From Reyranella sp. (GTDB lineage Bacteria; Pseudomonadota; Alphaproteobacteria; Reyranellales; Reyranellaceae): a stretch of DNA of 29,250 bases. The position numbers were made by a program, and so were the translations under genes. The notes beneath the pieces were generated by a model. The model ran no database searches. It saw only the letters and a list, made by a program, of their open reading frames with translations, and was not told the DNA's origin. The stretch lies in contig JAUXST010000220.1 of NCBI GenBank assembly GCA_030679805.1, forward strand, positions 1 to 29,250, written 5' to 3'. Positions 1 to 8,933 of this stretch are shown piece after piece; position 1 is the first letter of the stretch; every line of letters begins with the position of its first letter.

Positions 1-1588
1 GATAGACGAGCTGGGTGCAGCTCGCCTCGTCCCAGTCCGTCAGCACGCGCGGCGCCGGCGCCGCGGGATCGTCGAGCTTCCAGCCCATCATCATCCAGAC
101 GAGGTCGCGCGCGGCTTCGGCGCGCTTGCGGAAGATCAGGCGTTCGGCCAGCGGCATGCCGGTGGGCAGCGTGAGCACGATGCGGCGCAGCCGTCGCGGC
201 GTCTCGGCATGGGCCCGCCTGCCGCGTTGTTGCGGCGAGTTCATCAGGGTGAGCGCCTGTAGCAGGACCTCGGAGAGCACGAAGGTCATCACCGACGAGC
301 GCGAATAAAGCGGTTCGAACACCGGCAGGTGATCGGCCGAGTCCGCGTCGGCGTCGACCAGATGCAGCGGTTCGCCCTTCTGGTTGACGAGCTGCGCCAT
401 CGGACCGGCGGCCGCCGGCATCGCGGTCTGGTCCTGGGCATAGGCGACATTGAAGCGCCATTCGCGGGTCTGCGGTTCCTCGTCCCATAGATAGCGCTTG
501 GGACTCGACATGCCGGTGTTGCCCTCGGTGCCACGCCGGCGGGCGGCGAGCCGTGTCGCCTCGGGACCAACTCTCGTCATGGTCGGCCAGACGAAGGCGT
601 CGGCGCGACCGCCCAGGCGCGACAGGTGATTCTTGCCGAACCAGGCCTGGGCGAACTCGACGCGCGATTCGAACGGCTTGGTATGCACGCTCTCGGGATG
701 CGAGAGATCGCGCAGCGCCAGTTCGTAGGAATCGTTCAGGTTGACGCCGAGGTCGCCCGACGCCTCGATCAGGAGGCCGCAGGTGCGCGAGTTGCCGACA
801 TCGAGCACGAGGTCGACCTCGATGGCGCCACGGCCCGGCCGCTCGGCGTCGCCCACCAGCTTGATCGGCGGGAAATGCGCCGCGGCGGCCAGGAGGCCCA
901 GGAAGGCGAGGTAGCGCGCGGTCGCTTCCTGCGGCTTCTGCTTGATGTCGGCCTCGACCTCCTCGAGCGTCGCGCGTGGGTGCAACTCGCGGAACAGCTC
1001 CTCCAGCCACTGGTTCATCCAGCTCTGGCGCAGCAGCCAGTGGTTGGCGCGCTGCTGCGGCGCCAGTGCGAACAGCGCCCCCGAGGTCACGTCCTTGGGC
1101 GAGGGGGCGAGATAGGCCCGGCCCTCGGCCTCGGCGATCAGGCCGGTGTCGAAGGCGAGAACCGCGCGGTAGCGGTTGCCCTGCTCATCGCGATAGCCCG
1201 CGCCGTAGCGGGCCTCGAGATCGACCACGCGCACGCGCGCCCAGTCGGCCGGACCCTCGCGGAATTGGCTGTTGGGCCGCACCTGCAGGAAAGGGACCGG
1301 CACCCATTTGTCGAGAAAGGGCGCGAGCGCGTCCTTGGCCGTCACTACGAGGTTGGGCTCGGCGGCACGCCGGCGACCGGCCTCGACGACCTCGTACTGG
1401 CCGCGACCCTCGTCGAAATCGAGCTGTACCAGGTCGTCGACAGCCTGGGTGGCTGCGGCATCGTGAAAGCCCCATTCGCGCACCTTGAGGCGCACGGGAT
1501 CGAAGCCGAAATCGAGAAACTGAATGCCCGAGCGGGCGATCAGGGTCGTCGGGCTAGGGTAGCTCGGCAGGCGGGCAAGGTCGCTCAT
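1..1588 (-). CDS. srfB: SrfB family protein (actin/Hsp70-like ATPase), partial
   Basis: The frame is open from an ATG at 1588 to the left edge, giving about 529 residues without a stop; the C-terminus lies outside the window. Residues 263-269 read DVGNSRT, inside LDVGNSRTCGLLIE, the phosphate-1 pattern of the actin/Hsp70/sugar-kinase fold. Near residue 480, RRIVLTLPTGMPLAER followed by RKRAEAA resembles the second strand-helix region of that fold. Length, N-terminal extension and position after two SrfA-like genes fit the SrfB family, known from the Salmonella srfABC locus. It lies 36 bases after the SrfA-like gene at 1625, so it is probably in the same operon. I see no clear ribosome binding site. 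An alternative ATG 5 bases upstream hits a stop at once. ATP binding is inferred from the motif. The biological role of the family is poorly known, and the 'virulence factor' label should not be taken literally in this organism. Confidence 0.8.
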   Translation of the reverse strand, partial: MSDLARLPSYPSPTTLIARSGIQFLDFGFDPVRLKVREWGFHDAAATQAVDDLVQLDFDEGRGQYEVVEAGRRRAAEPNLVVTAKDALAPFLDKWVPVPFLQVRPNSQFREGPADWARVRVVDLEARYGAGYRDEQGNRYRAVLAFDTGLIAEAEGRAYLAPSPKDVTSGALFALAPQQRANHWLLRQSWMNQWLEELFRELHPRATLEEVEADIKQKPQEATARYLAFLGLLAAAAHFPPIKLVGDAERPGRGAIEVDLVLDVGNSRTCGLLIEASGDLGVNLNDSYELALRDLSHPESVHTKPFESRVEFAQAWFGKNHLSRLGGRADAFVWPTMTRVGPEATRLAARRRGTEGNTGMSSPKRYLWDEEPQTREWRFNVAYAQDQTAMPAAAGPMAQLVNQKGEPLHLVDADADSADHLPVFEPLYSRSSVMTFVLSEVLLQALTLMNSPQQRGRRAHAETPRRLRRIVLTLPTGMPLAERLIFRKRAEAARDLVWMMMGWKLDDPAAPAPRVLTDWDEASCTQLVY

Positions 1589-1624
1589 GTCATGTTTTTT
1601 CGGCTATCGGTCCAGTTTAGGGAC

Positions 1625-3031
1625 TCAGCGGCCGATCTGCACCTGATAGCTGCGCTGGTCGCCGGGCTGGCTGCCCTTGCATTGGGCCACGCCAGCGGCG
1701 TCGACTTCGCAATTGACCGTGTTGCGGGCGTAGGTCTTGCCATCGGTGCACTTGGGATTGGCCTTCTCCTCGATCACCAGTTTGCCGTTGTCCCAGCGCG
1801 CCTCTGCCGGGGCCTCGCAGGCAGCGCCGTTCTTCTGCACGAAGCTCACCTTGCCCTTGCCCTTGTCGTCGAGCGTGTAGCTGGGGCGCAAGTCCTTCTC
1901 GCCGCTCGCCGTGGCCAACCCGGTGCGCGAGCGCCAGTCGCCCTTCAGGAAGGCGAGATCCTGTTTCTGCTTGGCCTCCGGCGGTACGACCATCGGTTTG
2001 GGATCATCCTTCTTGAGGTCGTTCTTCGGGTCGTTCTGCGCGCCGATGCCCTTGTCGTTGGTCTTGTCGTCCGGACCTTTCGCGCCGCTCTTGTTGTCGG
2101 CTTTGTTCGCAACATTAACGCCCGGACCCGGCACCGGTTCCGGCCCCGCGCCGCGTTCGATCGGCGCGCCGGGAACGGCGCCCACGATCACGCCGCCAGG
2201 ACCGATGATACCCGCCGCACAATCGCCGCCGCGTCGCGACAGTTCGTCGGTCAGTCGCGCCAGTTCGAGTCGCAGGTTCTCGTTGTCCTGCTGTAGCGTG
2301 CCGGCACGCGTCTGCTGCAGCTCCAGCGGATGGCGAATCGCCAAGTTGAGGGCACGTTCGCGGGCTTCGGCCTCGAGATAGGGTTCCAAGTGCGGCAGAT
2401 AGGGCCGTACCAGCCAGGCCAGCAGCGCCAGCATCAGCAGAAGGAGCAGCGCCAGCAGCAGCCACTGCCACCAGGTCGTACGGGGAGCGGCGATCGCGAG
2501 GGCGGGCGCGGAAGCCATGATGGCTTCCGGTCGCGCGATGGAGGGCGGAGGCACCGGCGGGGTGGCGAGAAAGGCGCCGGGCAGGCTGGCATCGGCAGTG
2601 AACCCCCAGAAGGTCATGACCGGCTTGCCGTCGACGAGGTAGAGGGTTTCCTCGCCGGGTGCGGTGAGCGCGTGGCGCAGCAGGCGTGCGAAGTTTCGCT
2701 CGGCACTCGAGCGCTCCGGGGCGTCCATGGTATCGGCCAGCCGCGCGAGGTCGCCGTGCAGGCGTTGAACCTTGTCGAGCGCTTGCGCGCGTTCGGCGTC
2801 GCCCGCTTCGCCGAGGCGGCGGCTCTCGCCGTCGAAGGGCGCATACCAGTCGATGCGCCGTCCCGTGGGATCGACTTCGGGGATCGCCAGCAGATCGGCA
2901 TGCTCGCGCGACAGCCGCGCGGCGATGGCGGTGCGCAACTGGCCGGCAGCACGCCACACGGGATCGCCCGCCAAGCCCAGCGCGCGGTAGCGCTGGAGCG
3001 GTTCACTTACGAGAAGCGGACCTGCGGCCAT
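1625..3031 (-). CDS. SrfA-like single-pass membrane protein (copy 2)
   Basis: 468 residues. The N-terminal half (1-160) holds RIDWYAPFDGESRRL near 59-73 and VDGKPVMTFWGF near 133-144, both shared with the neighbouring copy. One strongly hydrophobic segment lies at about 188-208 (after TTWWQW), then a coiled-coil-like stretch at 235-268, a Gly/Pro and Lys/Asp-rich linker at 275-350, and a C-terminal domain (about 358-468) with four Cys (405, 428, 441, 451) that could form disulfides. This points to a cytoplasmic N-domain and a periplasmic C-domain, by inference. The start is an ATG preceded by GAGGAA; that Shine-Dalgarno overlaps the stop of the upstream paralogue, so the two are probably translationally coupled. 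The layout resembles SrfA, the partner of SrfB, but I assign it by architecture and context and not by a search. Function unknown. Confidence 0.7.
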   Translation of the reverse strand: MAAGPLLVSEPLQRYRALGLAGDPVWRAAGQLRTAIAARLSREHADLLAIPEVDPTGRRIDWYAPFDGESRRLGEAGDAERAQALDKVQRLHGDLARLADTMDAPERSSAERNFARLLRHALTAPGEETLYLVDGKPVMTFWGFTADASLPGAFLATPPVPPPSIARPEAIMASAPALAIAAPRTTWWQWLLLALLLLLMLALLAWLVRPYLPHLEPYLEAEARERALNLAIRHPLELQQTRAGTLQQDNENLRLELARLTDELSRRGGDCAAGIIGPGGVIVGAVPGAPIERGAGPEPVPGPGVNVANKADNKSGAKGPDDKTNDKGIGAQNDPKNDLKKDDPKPMVVPPEAKQKQDLAFLKGDWRSRTGLATASGEKDLRPSYTLDDKGKGKVSFVQKNGAACEAPAEARWDNGKLVIEEKANPKCTDGKTYARNTVNCEVDAAGVAQCKGSQPGDQRSYQVQIGR

Positions 3032-3040
3032 TTCTGTTCC

Positions 3041-4276
3041 TCAACGCGGGCACGTCATGGCGTAGTTCCAACGCGTGCCCAGCATCTCTCCTGTTACGAC
3101 GACATCGACCGAATAATCCCCCGCGACCGGCTTCCAGTCGAAGCCGAACCCACCGCGACCGCTGCGCGGGCCACCGGTCCCGTTGAGCACCTGGCCGCGA
3201 TAGATGACCTTAATATCGTCAGGCCGGACATACAGGTTGTAGTTGATCGCGACAAAACCGGGCCTGTCGCCCAGATAGTGTTTGTTGCGCGTGACACCCT
3301 CGCCGCCGGAATCGCCCGCCCAGTTGCAGGGCAACTGGCCCGGTGGCGGCCGGTTGACAGGTGGTGCCGTAGGCGGTGGCGGTGTGGGCGGCGGCGCAGG
3401 CTTGGCGGCAACCTGCGGCGGCGGTGGGGGTGGCGGCTTGGGCGGCTCAATCGGCTTGCATTGATCCAGCTTGGCCTTGAGGTCGACCTGGAGTGCCGCG
3501 AGTTCGGCCTTGAGCCGTTTGTCATCGCCCTGTGCCTCGTCGAGCGAAGCCTTCAGGAGCGGCGTTGGATCGGGTGGCGCTTCGGGCGCCGGCGGTGCCG
3601 GCGTTTCGAACGTAGCGACATTCAGCGTCGGATCGACCGGGCTGCAGGCGCGCAGCAGCCACGAGGCGATCAGTAGCAGCAACAGAAGAAGGAGACCGAA
3701 CAGCAAGGCGCTCAGCCACCGGGCCCAGCCGACGCGTGCCGGCAGCGCAACCATGGGGACGCTGGCGAAGGTGGCGGCCGGTCGTGCCGCCTGGAGCACC
3801 GGCGGCGACACGAAGGTCTGCAGGCTTTGGGCAGCGTCGGCCTCGTAGCCCCAGGCGACGATGACCGGTTGGCCATCGACGATATAGATGAAGTCGTCGG
3901 AAGGGCGGGCTGTCGCGAGTTGGAGCGAGCGGCCGATCAGCCGTGCCTCCTCGCTCGCGTCGGGCGTTTGCAGTTGCGCGCCGAGCGCGCGGATGGCGGC
4001 GAGATGGGTCTCGACCGTCTGCAATGCTTGGGCGCGCTCGCCTTCGCCAAGGTCGGCAAGACGGCGCACCTCGCCGGTGCGCGCGGCGTACCAGTCGATC
4101 CCGTCGTCCGATTCGCGCAACTGCGGGTCGGCCAGCAAATCGGCGGGGCCATCGCCCAGGCGGCGGCGGATCACGGACAACAGTTGGCTCGCCACGGCGT
4201 GCAGCGGATCGCCTCGCACGCCGAGCGGTCGTACGCCCAGGCGCGTGGTCAGGATCAGGGTGGGGCGTTCGCCCAT
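3041..4276 (-). CDS. SrfA-like single-pass membrane protein (copy 1)
   Basis: 411 residues and the first gene of the minus-strand srf-like group. It is a paralogue of the next gene: GIDWYAARTGEVRRL near 59-73 and VDGQPVIVAWGYEADA near 133-148 match the other copy in sequence and position. A Leu-rich transmembrane segment lies at about 187-208 and is followed at once by a Cys (211). A helical, coiled-coil-like region at 238-273 precedes a strongly proline-rich stretch at 278-312. The C-terminal 95 residues differ completely from the other copy: GDSGGEGVTRNKHYLG, then a beta-rich domain ending near WNYAMTCP. The two copies thus share the head and membrane part but carry different periplasmic ends. 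The start is the ATG at 4276 and has no strong ribosome binding site. It begins 56 bases after hmuV, so read-through from the haem operon is possible. Confidence 0.65.
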   Translation of the reverse strand: MGERPTLILTTRLGVRPLGVRGDPLHAVASQLLSVIRRRLGDGPADLLADPQLRESDDGIDWYAARTGEVRRLADLGEGERAQALQTVETHLAAIRALGAQLQTPDASEEARLIGRSLQLATARPSDDFIYIVDGQPVIVAWGYEADAAQSLQTFVSPPVLQAARPAATFASVPMVALPARVGWARWLSALLFGLLLLLLLLIASWLLRACSPVDPTLNVATFETPAPPAPEAPPDPTPLLKASLDEAQGDDKRLKAELAALQVDLKAKLDQCKPIEPPKPPPPPPPQVAAKPAPPPTPPPPTAPPVNRPPPGQLPCNWAGDSGGEGVTRNKHYLGDRPGFVAINYNLYVRPDDIKVIYRGQVLNGTGGPRSGRGGFGFDWKPVAGDYSVDVVVTGEMLGTRWNYAMTCPR

Positions 4277-4332
4277 TCGATGCCGCTGGCTATTGTCCTA
4301 CGGCAACATATCAGGCGTCGATTCCGGCGGGT

Positions 4333-5133
4333 TTATGTCCGAGACGAGATGTTTCCACCCGGGCTCAGAAAGGCCATGGCTCCCGCCGCCTCCAATCGCA
4401 CGATGGGTGTGGCGAAAACGGCCGATAGTCGGTCCGGATCGAGGGTTTGCCGGGTCGGGCCCAATGCCGTCATTCGGCCATCCTCGATGATGGCGACCCG
4501 GTCGGCGTAGCGTGCCGCCATATTGAGGTCGTGCAGGACGGCCAGGACGCCCAGGCCCCGGTCGGTTCGGCGGCGCGCACTGGCCAGGGCGGCATGCTGG
4601 TGGGCGAGGTCGAGGCCCGTGATCGGCTCGTCGAGCAGCAGGAAAGGCAGGCGCTCTGGGTTGGCGTCGCACTGCGCCAGGACGCGGGCGAGCTGGACCC
4701 GCTGGCGTTCACCGCCGGACAGGACGGCATAGGGCCGGTCGGCGAAGGCCAATGCCTCGGTTTCGGTCAGAGCCTGTTCGGCGAGGGCACCGATCTCGCG
4801 ATCGGACAAGCGGGCGCGATGGGAGAGCAGGCCGAGTTCGGCGATCTGGCGGCCGGTGAAATCGAAGGCCACCGTCGAATGTTGGGGCAACACGGCACGC
4901 CGATGCGCCAGCTCTGCCTTCTTCCAGTGCGCAAGCGACCGGCCGGCGAGCAGGACCTGGCCGGCGGCGAGACGCCGGTCACCGGCCAGGGCTCCCAGCA
5001 GCGTACTCTTGCCGGCACCGTTGGGGCCGATGATGGCGAGGAACTCACCGGGCGTGACGTCGAGCGAGATGTCTTGCACGAGAACCTTGTCGCGGACCCG
5101 GACCTCGACCCCGATGGCTTGCAGGGGGTTCAC
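4333..5133 (-). CDS. hmuV: Haem ABC transporter ATP-binding protein HmuV
   Basis: 266 residues; the cytoplasmic ATPase that powers haem import with the permease HmuU and the binding protein HmuT. Walker A is GPNGAGKST at 36-44, with a Q-loop region near LPQHS at 83-87. The ABC signature LSGGERQ is at 138-144, Walker B LLLDEP at 165-170, and the H-loop His at 201 in LHDLN. The length is normal for HmuV. The start is a GTG whose last bases overlap the TGA of hmuU (GTGA), so it is probably translationally coupled. The frame continues far upstream through hmuU out of phase, so a longer start should not be used. It is the last gene of the haem operon. FecE/BtuD-type relatives are similar, but the neighbouring haem genes settle the substrate. 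Confidence 0.95.
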   Translation of the reverse strand: MNPLQAIGVEVRVRDKVLVQDISLDVTPGEFLAIIGPNGAGKSTLLGALAGDRRLAAGQVLLAGRSLAHWKKAELAHRRAVLPQHSTVAFDFTGRQIAELGLLSHRARLSDREIGALAEQALTETEALAFADRPYAVLSGGERQRVQLARVLAQCDANPERLPFLLLDEPITGLDLAHQHAALASARRRTDRGLGVLAVLHDLNMAARYADRVAIIEDGRMTALGPTRQTLDPDRLSAVFATPIVRLEAAGAMAFLSPGGNISSRT

Positions 5134-6161
5134 AGATTTCCCCGCGCGGCGCGGCCGGCGAGCAGCCAGAGGAAGAACGGCCCGCCGACCAACGCGGTCA
5201 GGATGCCGATCGGCAGTTCGGCCGGCGCCACCATGGTGCGGGCAAGTGCATCGGCCAGCACCAGGAAGGCACCGCCGAACAGGGCGGCGGCCGGCAGCAG
5301 GGTCCGGTGGGCCGGGCCCAGCAGCAGGCGCACGATGTGTGGCGCGATCAGGCCGACGAAGCCCACGATGCCCGAGATCGCCACGCCCGCGCCCACCGCC
5401 AGCGCCACTTGCGCCACCAGGCGGCGCTTCAGCCGCTCGACGTCGACGCCGACATGGCCCGCTTCGCGTTCGCCCAGCGCCAGGGCGTCGAGCAGATGCG
5501 CGACGGGCAGCAGTGTCGGAATGCTGATGGCCAGCACCACGAGGGCAGGGGCGATGGCCGCCCATGTCACGGCACCGAAGCCGCCCATCGTCCAGAAGAT
5601 CAGGGTCCGCAACTGCTGCTCGTCGGCCACGAACACCAGCATGCCGATGCCGGCCGAGGCCAAAGCGTTGATGGCGATGCCGGCCAGCAGAAGCGTGCCG
5701 ACCAGGGTGACGCCTTCGCGCGCGGCGATGCGATAGACGACGACCGTGGCCGCGAGGCCACCGAGGAACGCCGCCACCGGCAGGCACCAGGGCCGGAGTC
5801 CCGGCGGCACGATGTGGAACACCTTCTCGCCCAGCACGATCACCGACACCGCGGCAAGTGCCGCACCGCTCGAGACGCCGAGCAGGCCGGGGTCGGCGAG
5901 CGGGTTACGGAACAGGCTCTGCATCGCAGCACCTCCGGCGGCGAGGGCTGCCCCCACCGCAAAGGCTGCGATCACGCGCGGCGCACGGATGGCGTAGAGC
6001 ACCGCAGCCGTCGTATCGTCGAGCGGCGCGCTCGACAGTCCGGCGGCCGACAGGAGCTGATCGAACCCGACCGGGAAGGCGCCGATGCAGAGCGCGCTCA
6101 CCACGCTCGCGGCGGCGGCCAGGGCAAAAAGCGGAAGGATCCGTGGCAACGCCGGCGCCAT
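5130..6161 (-). CDS. hmuU: Haem ABC transporter permease HmuU
   Basis: 343 residues of the FecCD/BtuC permease family, with about ten hydrophobic segments. It forms the membrane channel through which haem passes from HmuT to the cytosol. Family landmarks are RAPRVIAAFAVGAALA near 60-75, GAAMQSLFRNPLADPGLLGV near 78-97 and GFVGLIAPHIVRLLLG in the second half. The last is part of the coupling region that touches HmuV. The start is the ATG at 6161, sharing its A with the TGA of hmuT (TGATG). A GTG three bases upstream (6164) is possible and would add one residue. The gene overlaps hmuV by four bases. The order hmuS-T-U-V is the standard one for rhizobial and other alphaproteobacterial haem loci. 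Confidence 0.95.
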   Translation of the reverse strand: MAPALPRILPLFALAAAASVVSALCIGAFPVGFDQLLSAAGLSSAPLDDTTAAVLYAIRAPRVIAAFAVGAALAAGGAAMQSLFRNPLADPGLLGVSSGAALAAVSVIVLGEKVFHIVPPGLRPWCLPVAAFLGGLAATVVVYRIAAREGVTLVGTLLLAGIAINALASAGIGMLVFVADEQQLRTLIFWTMGGFGAVTWAAIAPALVVLAISIPTLLPVAHLLDALALGEREAGHVGVDVERLKRRLVAQVALAVGAGVAISGIVGFVGLIAPHIVRLLLGPAHRTLLPAAALFGGAFLVLADALARTMVAPAELPIGILTALVGGPFFLWLLAGRAARGNL

Positions 6162-7024
6162 CACGGTGCGCGCGCGAGATCGGGGTGAAGCGCCACCGCC
6201 AGTTCCTGGGCGGCCTGCGGCGTGCGCGGGCCGAAGCCCAGCAGTAGGAGCGTGTCGAACTGCAGCAGCTTGCCGGCCCGGCCGGCAGGCGTTTGGCGCA
6301 GCGCCGGCTGGTTGAGGATCGCGTCGATGCCGCCCATCGCCTGCACGGTCTGGCGCGTGACCAGTACGAAATCTGCGCGGGACGCGATGACCGCCTCGGG
6401 AGTGAGCGGTCGGTAGCCGGCGTAGCTTTCAATCGCGTTGGTGCCGCCGGCGAGGCGAATGATGCCGTCGGCCGCCGTATCGCGGCCGGCGGCCTGCGGC
6501 GCGCCGCCGCCCATCGACAGCAGGAAAAGCACGCGCGGCTTGCCGCTTGCCGCCGCGAGGCGCTTCGCGAGTTCGGCCATGTCGGCGCGTCCGTACGCGA
6601 TCATCGCGTCGGCCTCTGCCTGCTTGCCCGTCACGCGCCCTACCGTCGCGATCTTGGCGATCACGCTGTCGTAGTCGTAGTGGTCGGACAGCACGAGAAC
6701 CTCGACACCTGTCGCGCGCAGCTGGTCGAGCGTCGTGGCCGGTCCCGCCGCCGTCGTGGCGATCACCAGTGTCGGCTTCAGCGACAGCACGCCTTCCGCC
6801 GACAATGCCCTCATATAGCCGACCTGCGGCAGCGCTTGCGCCGCCGCAGGGAATTGGCTGGTGGTATCGACGCCGACCAAAAGGTTCTCGGCGCCCAAGG
6901 CGTAGACGATCTCGGTGAGGGCGCTGCCGACGGAAACGATGCGCGGCGGCGTCTGCGCCCGGACCTGCAGGGACGCCGCGACCGCAGCGCCCAGTCCGAG
7001 CGTCAAGGCAAGGCGGCGTTTCAT
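6161..7024 (-). CDS. hmuT: Periplasmic haem-binding protein HmuT
   Basis: 287 residues. It begins with a Sec-type signal (MKRRLALTLGLGAAVAASL, then VRAQ near 21-24) and continues as a cluster-A (BtuF-like) substrate-binding protein: RIVSVGSALTEIVYALG near 28-44, then two lobes. Tyr70, in GYMRALSAEGVLSL, lies where ShuT/PhuT proteins have the axial haem-ligand Tyr, which supports haem as the substrate. It delivers haem from the outer-membrane receptor to HmuU-HmuV. The start is the ATG at 7024, whose A is shared with the stop of hmuS (TGATG). The frame runs on upstream inside hmuS, but the signal peptide fixes the start. The same TGATG arrangement recurs at its 3' end with hmuU, so synthesis of these proteins is probably coupled. 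Confidence 0.95.
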   Translation of the reverse strand: MKRRLALTLGLGAAVAASLQVRAQTPPRIVSVGSALTEIVYALGAENLLVGVDTTSQFPAAAQALPQVGYMRALSAEGVLSLKPTLVIATTAAGPATTLDQLRATGVEVLVLSDHYDYDSVIAKIATVGRVTGKQAEADAMIAYGRADMAELAKRLAAASGKPRVLFLLSMGGGAPQAAGRDTAADGIIRLAGGTNAIESYAGYRPLTPEAVIASRADFVLVTRQTVQAMGGIDAILNQPALRQTPAGRAGKLLQFDTLLLLGFGPRTPQAAQELAVALHPDLARAP

Positions 7025-8073
7025 CAGGAAGCTGCCTGCTTCTCGGTCCGGGCCACCAGCGCCCGCCACTGTTCGAGTTCGGGTTTGCCGGGTTTGCGCG
7101 CGCCGAACATCAGCAGGATGTTGCGGTCGCGATCGTCGAAGGCCTCGATCGAGGTGACGACGCCGTCCTCGGTCGGCTTGCGCACGGAAAAGACGCGCGC
7201 CACGCCCTGGTCGCGCAGATGCAAGTTGAAGGCCGGGTCGAGCACGTTGAACCAACCGTTCGTTTCGACCAGCCGCTTGACCGGTCCCGTGTGGATCTGG
7301 ATGCAGCCACGGCTACCGACGAAGATCATGATCGGCGTGCCATCGGCCGCGGCGGCCTCGATCGCCGAGCATAGCGCACGCGCCGGCAGCTCACGGGCAA
7401 GGTCCTCGCCGATTAGGCGCAGCGCCTGCACGCGCCCGACCTTGAACTTGCCCAGCATGCCGAAGAATTCATGCGTGTCCTTCATCGCCCGCCACGCCGC
7501 GCGCAGCCCTTCCAAGTCGATCTCGTCGTCGGGACGGTCGGCAACCTCGGGCTTCGGGGGCACGATCGCCATCACGGGCGGCGCCTCGGTGCCGTGGCGG
7601 GCGATCAGCGCGTCGAACGCCTGCCGGTCGGTCTCGTCGGTGGCGTAGATCTTGTGCACGGCCTCGCCCGCGGCATCGAAGAACTGCAGGCTGAGCCGCT
7701 CGCCCTGCTTCAGGGGTTCACGGACGGCGAAGCCGTAACGCCAGTTGGACAGAAACAGGCGGAGGTCGATGTCGGGGCCGAGCACCAGGCCGTGCGGGCC
7801 GCTCACCGAGACATCCTCGAAGCGGCCGTGGCGCTCGTGGACGCAATGGTCGTTGCGCGTGAGGCACATGACCCGGCCGACGGATGGCATTTTATTGAGA
7901 ATCGCGTGCCAGTCAGCGGCGAGCGGCGTTGCCGTTCGCCCGATGCCCAGAGCTACCAGCTCAGCTTCGCTGACGCCCAGCGTCGTGGCAGCGTCGCGAA
8001 TGCGCAGCATCGGCCGTTCGTCGCGCAGCTGTGTCCAGCGGGCGGCAAGATCGCCGTTCGATGTCGAAAGCAT
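7024..8073 (-). CDS. hmuS: Haem-degrading / haem-trafficking protein HmuS (ChuX/HemS family)
   Basis: 349 residues, the usual size for cytoplasmic HemS/HmuS/ChuS proteins, which are made of two similar halves. They bind incoming haem, and some members degrade it to release iron. His201 in DTHEFFGMLGKFKVGRVQAL aligns by eye with the haem-ligand His of HemS (DVHQFF region). GSRGCIQIHTGPVKRL in the second half is another family hallmark. The start chosen is the ATG at 8073, after a strong AAAGGAGAG, not the longer open frame that runs back into tonB. It lies 14 bases after tonB and overlaps hmuT. Whether this copy degrades haem or only carries it cannot be told from sequence alone. Confidence 0.93.
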   Translation of the reverse strand: MLSTSNGDLAARWTQLRDERPMLRIRDAATTLGVSEAELVALGIGRTATPLAADWHAILNKMPSVGRVMCLTRNDHCVHERHGRFEDVSVSGPHGLVLGPDIDLRLFLSNWRYGFAVREPLKQGERLSLQFFDAAGEAVHKIYATDETDRQAFDALIARHGTEAPPVMAIVPPKPEVADRPDDEIDLEGLRAAWRAMKDTHEFFGMLGKFKVGRVQALRLIGEDLARELPARALCSAIEAAAADGTPIMIFVGSRGCIQIHTGPVKRLVETNGWFNVLDPAFNLHLRDQGVARVFSVRKPTEDGVVTSIEAFDDRDRNILLMFGARKPGKPELEQWRALVARTEKQAAS

Positions 8074-8087
8074 GAGACTCTCCTTTT

Positions 8088-8933
8088 TCAGTGCAGGTGG
8101 AAACGAACGGGAATTTCGACCCAGGCCGCGACGGGATGGCCGCCGCGCATCGCCGGGTGGAAGTGCCAGCCGCGGGCGGCGGCGAGCGCCGACCGGTCGA
8201 GCACCTCGAAGCCGCTGCTGCGCCACAGCTTGATCTCGGCGGCCGACCCGTCGAGGTCCAGGCGGACGCGGATCAGCACTTCGCCCTGCTGGCCGAACTC
8301 GATGGCGCGCGCCGGATAGACGGCCGGTTTGGGTGGCACGCGATAGCGCGGCCTGCCCTCGAACACGATCGTTTCGGCGGGAGCGGCCGTTGCCTGCTGG
8401 GTGGCCGCCGCGTTCCCCGTGTCAGGTGCTGTCGCAGCCTGCGCAAGGGCGGGCTTCGCGGCCGGGCGCGGCGCTGCAGGCTTGGGCGCTGGTTTCGGCT
8501 TGGGCGGTTCGGCCGGCTTCAGGTCCGCCATGTTGAGCGGCGGCGGCTCCTCGGGCGGGGGTAGATCGACGGCAATCTCGGTGACGACTTCGGGCTCCGG
8601 TGCCGTCTCGGGAGGGGCCGTCTCGGCAGGTGGCTGTGGCTCGGGTGGCTGCGCTGCCATCTCCACGGGCGTGGGAAGCGGCGGCTCCGGAGGGGACGGC
8701 AGGTCGGCAACCGCGCCGTCGGGCTCGGCGTCGGGTCCCACGGTCGGTGCGGCAACGGCGAATTCGACGATGAGGGCGGGCTCCTGGGACGTGCTGCCCA
8801 GGGTTCCGGCAATCAGGAAAAGCGGCAGGACGGCGAGCCCATGCAATGTCAACGACAACGCCATCGGCACGCGGGGTGCGCGTACCGATGGCGCCGGCAG
8901 TCGTCCGGCAGAGAGGGCTGCCGGGACTACCAT
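8088..8933 (-). CDS. tonB: TonB family energy transducer
   Basis: 281 residues: a short N-terminal tail, a hydrophobic anchor at about 25-43 (ALSLTLHGLAVLPLFLIAG), a long Pro/Glu then Pro/Lys-rich periplasmic spacer (about 60-175), and a C-terminal TonB domain (about 198-281). The last contains PAVYPARAIEFGQQGEVLIR and ALAAARGWHF. It passes proton-motive energy from ExbB-ExbD to the outer-membrane receptor; no exbB or exbD is present here, so they must be elsewhere. The ATG at 8933 overlaps the end of hmuR by seven bases (ATGGTAG). A second ATG at the MALSLTL position would give a shorter cytoplasmic tail and remains possible. Its place between receptor and hmuS suggests it is the dedicated TonB for haem uptake. 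Confidence 0.88.
   Translation of the reverse strand: MVVPAALSAGRLPAPSVRAPRVPMALSLTLHGLAVLPLFLIAGTLGSTSQEPALIVEFAVAAPTVGPDAEPDGAVADLPSPPEPPLPTPVEMAAQPPEPQPPAETAPPETAPEPEVVTEIAVDLPPPEEPPPLNMADLKPAEPPKPKPAPKPAAPRPAAKPALAQAATAPDTGNAAATQQATAAPAETIVFEGRPRYRVPPKPAVYPARAIEFGQQGEVLIRVRLDLDGSAAEIKLWRSSGFEVLDRSALAAARGWHFHPAMRGGHPVAAWVEIPVRFHLH

Noticed and set aside
626..2296. 556-residue plus-strand open frame
   Set aside because: It lies opposite srfB and the SrfA-like gene, has no recognisable domain, and is the usual antisense shadow of GC-rich genes.
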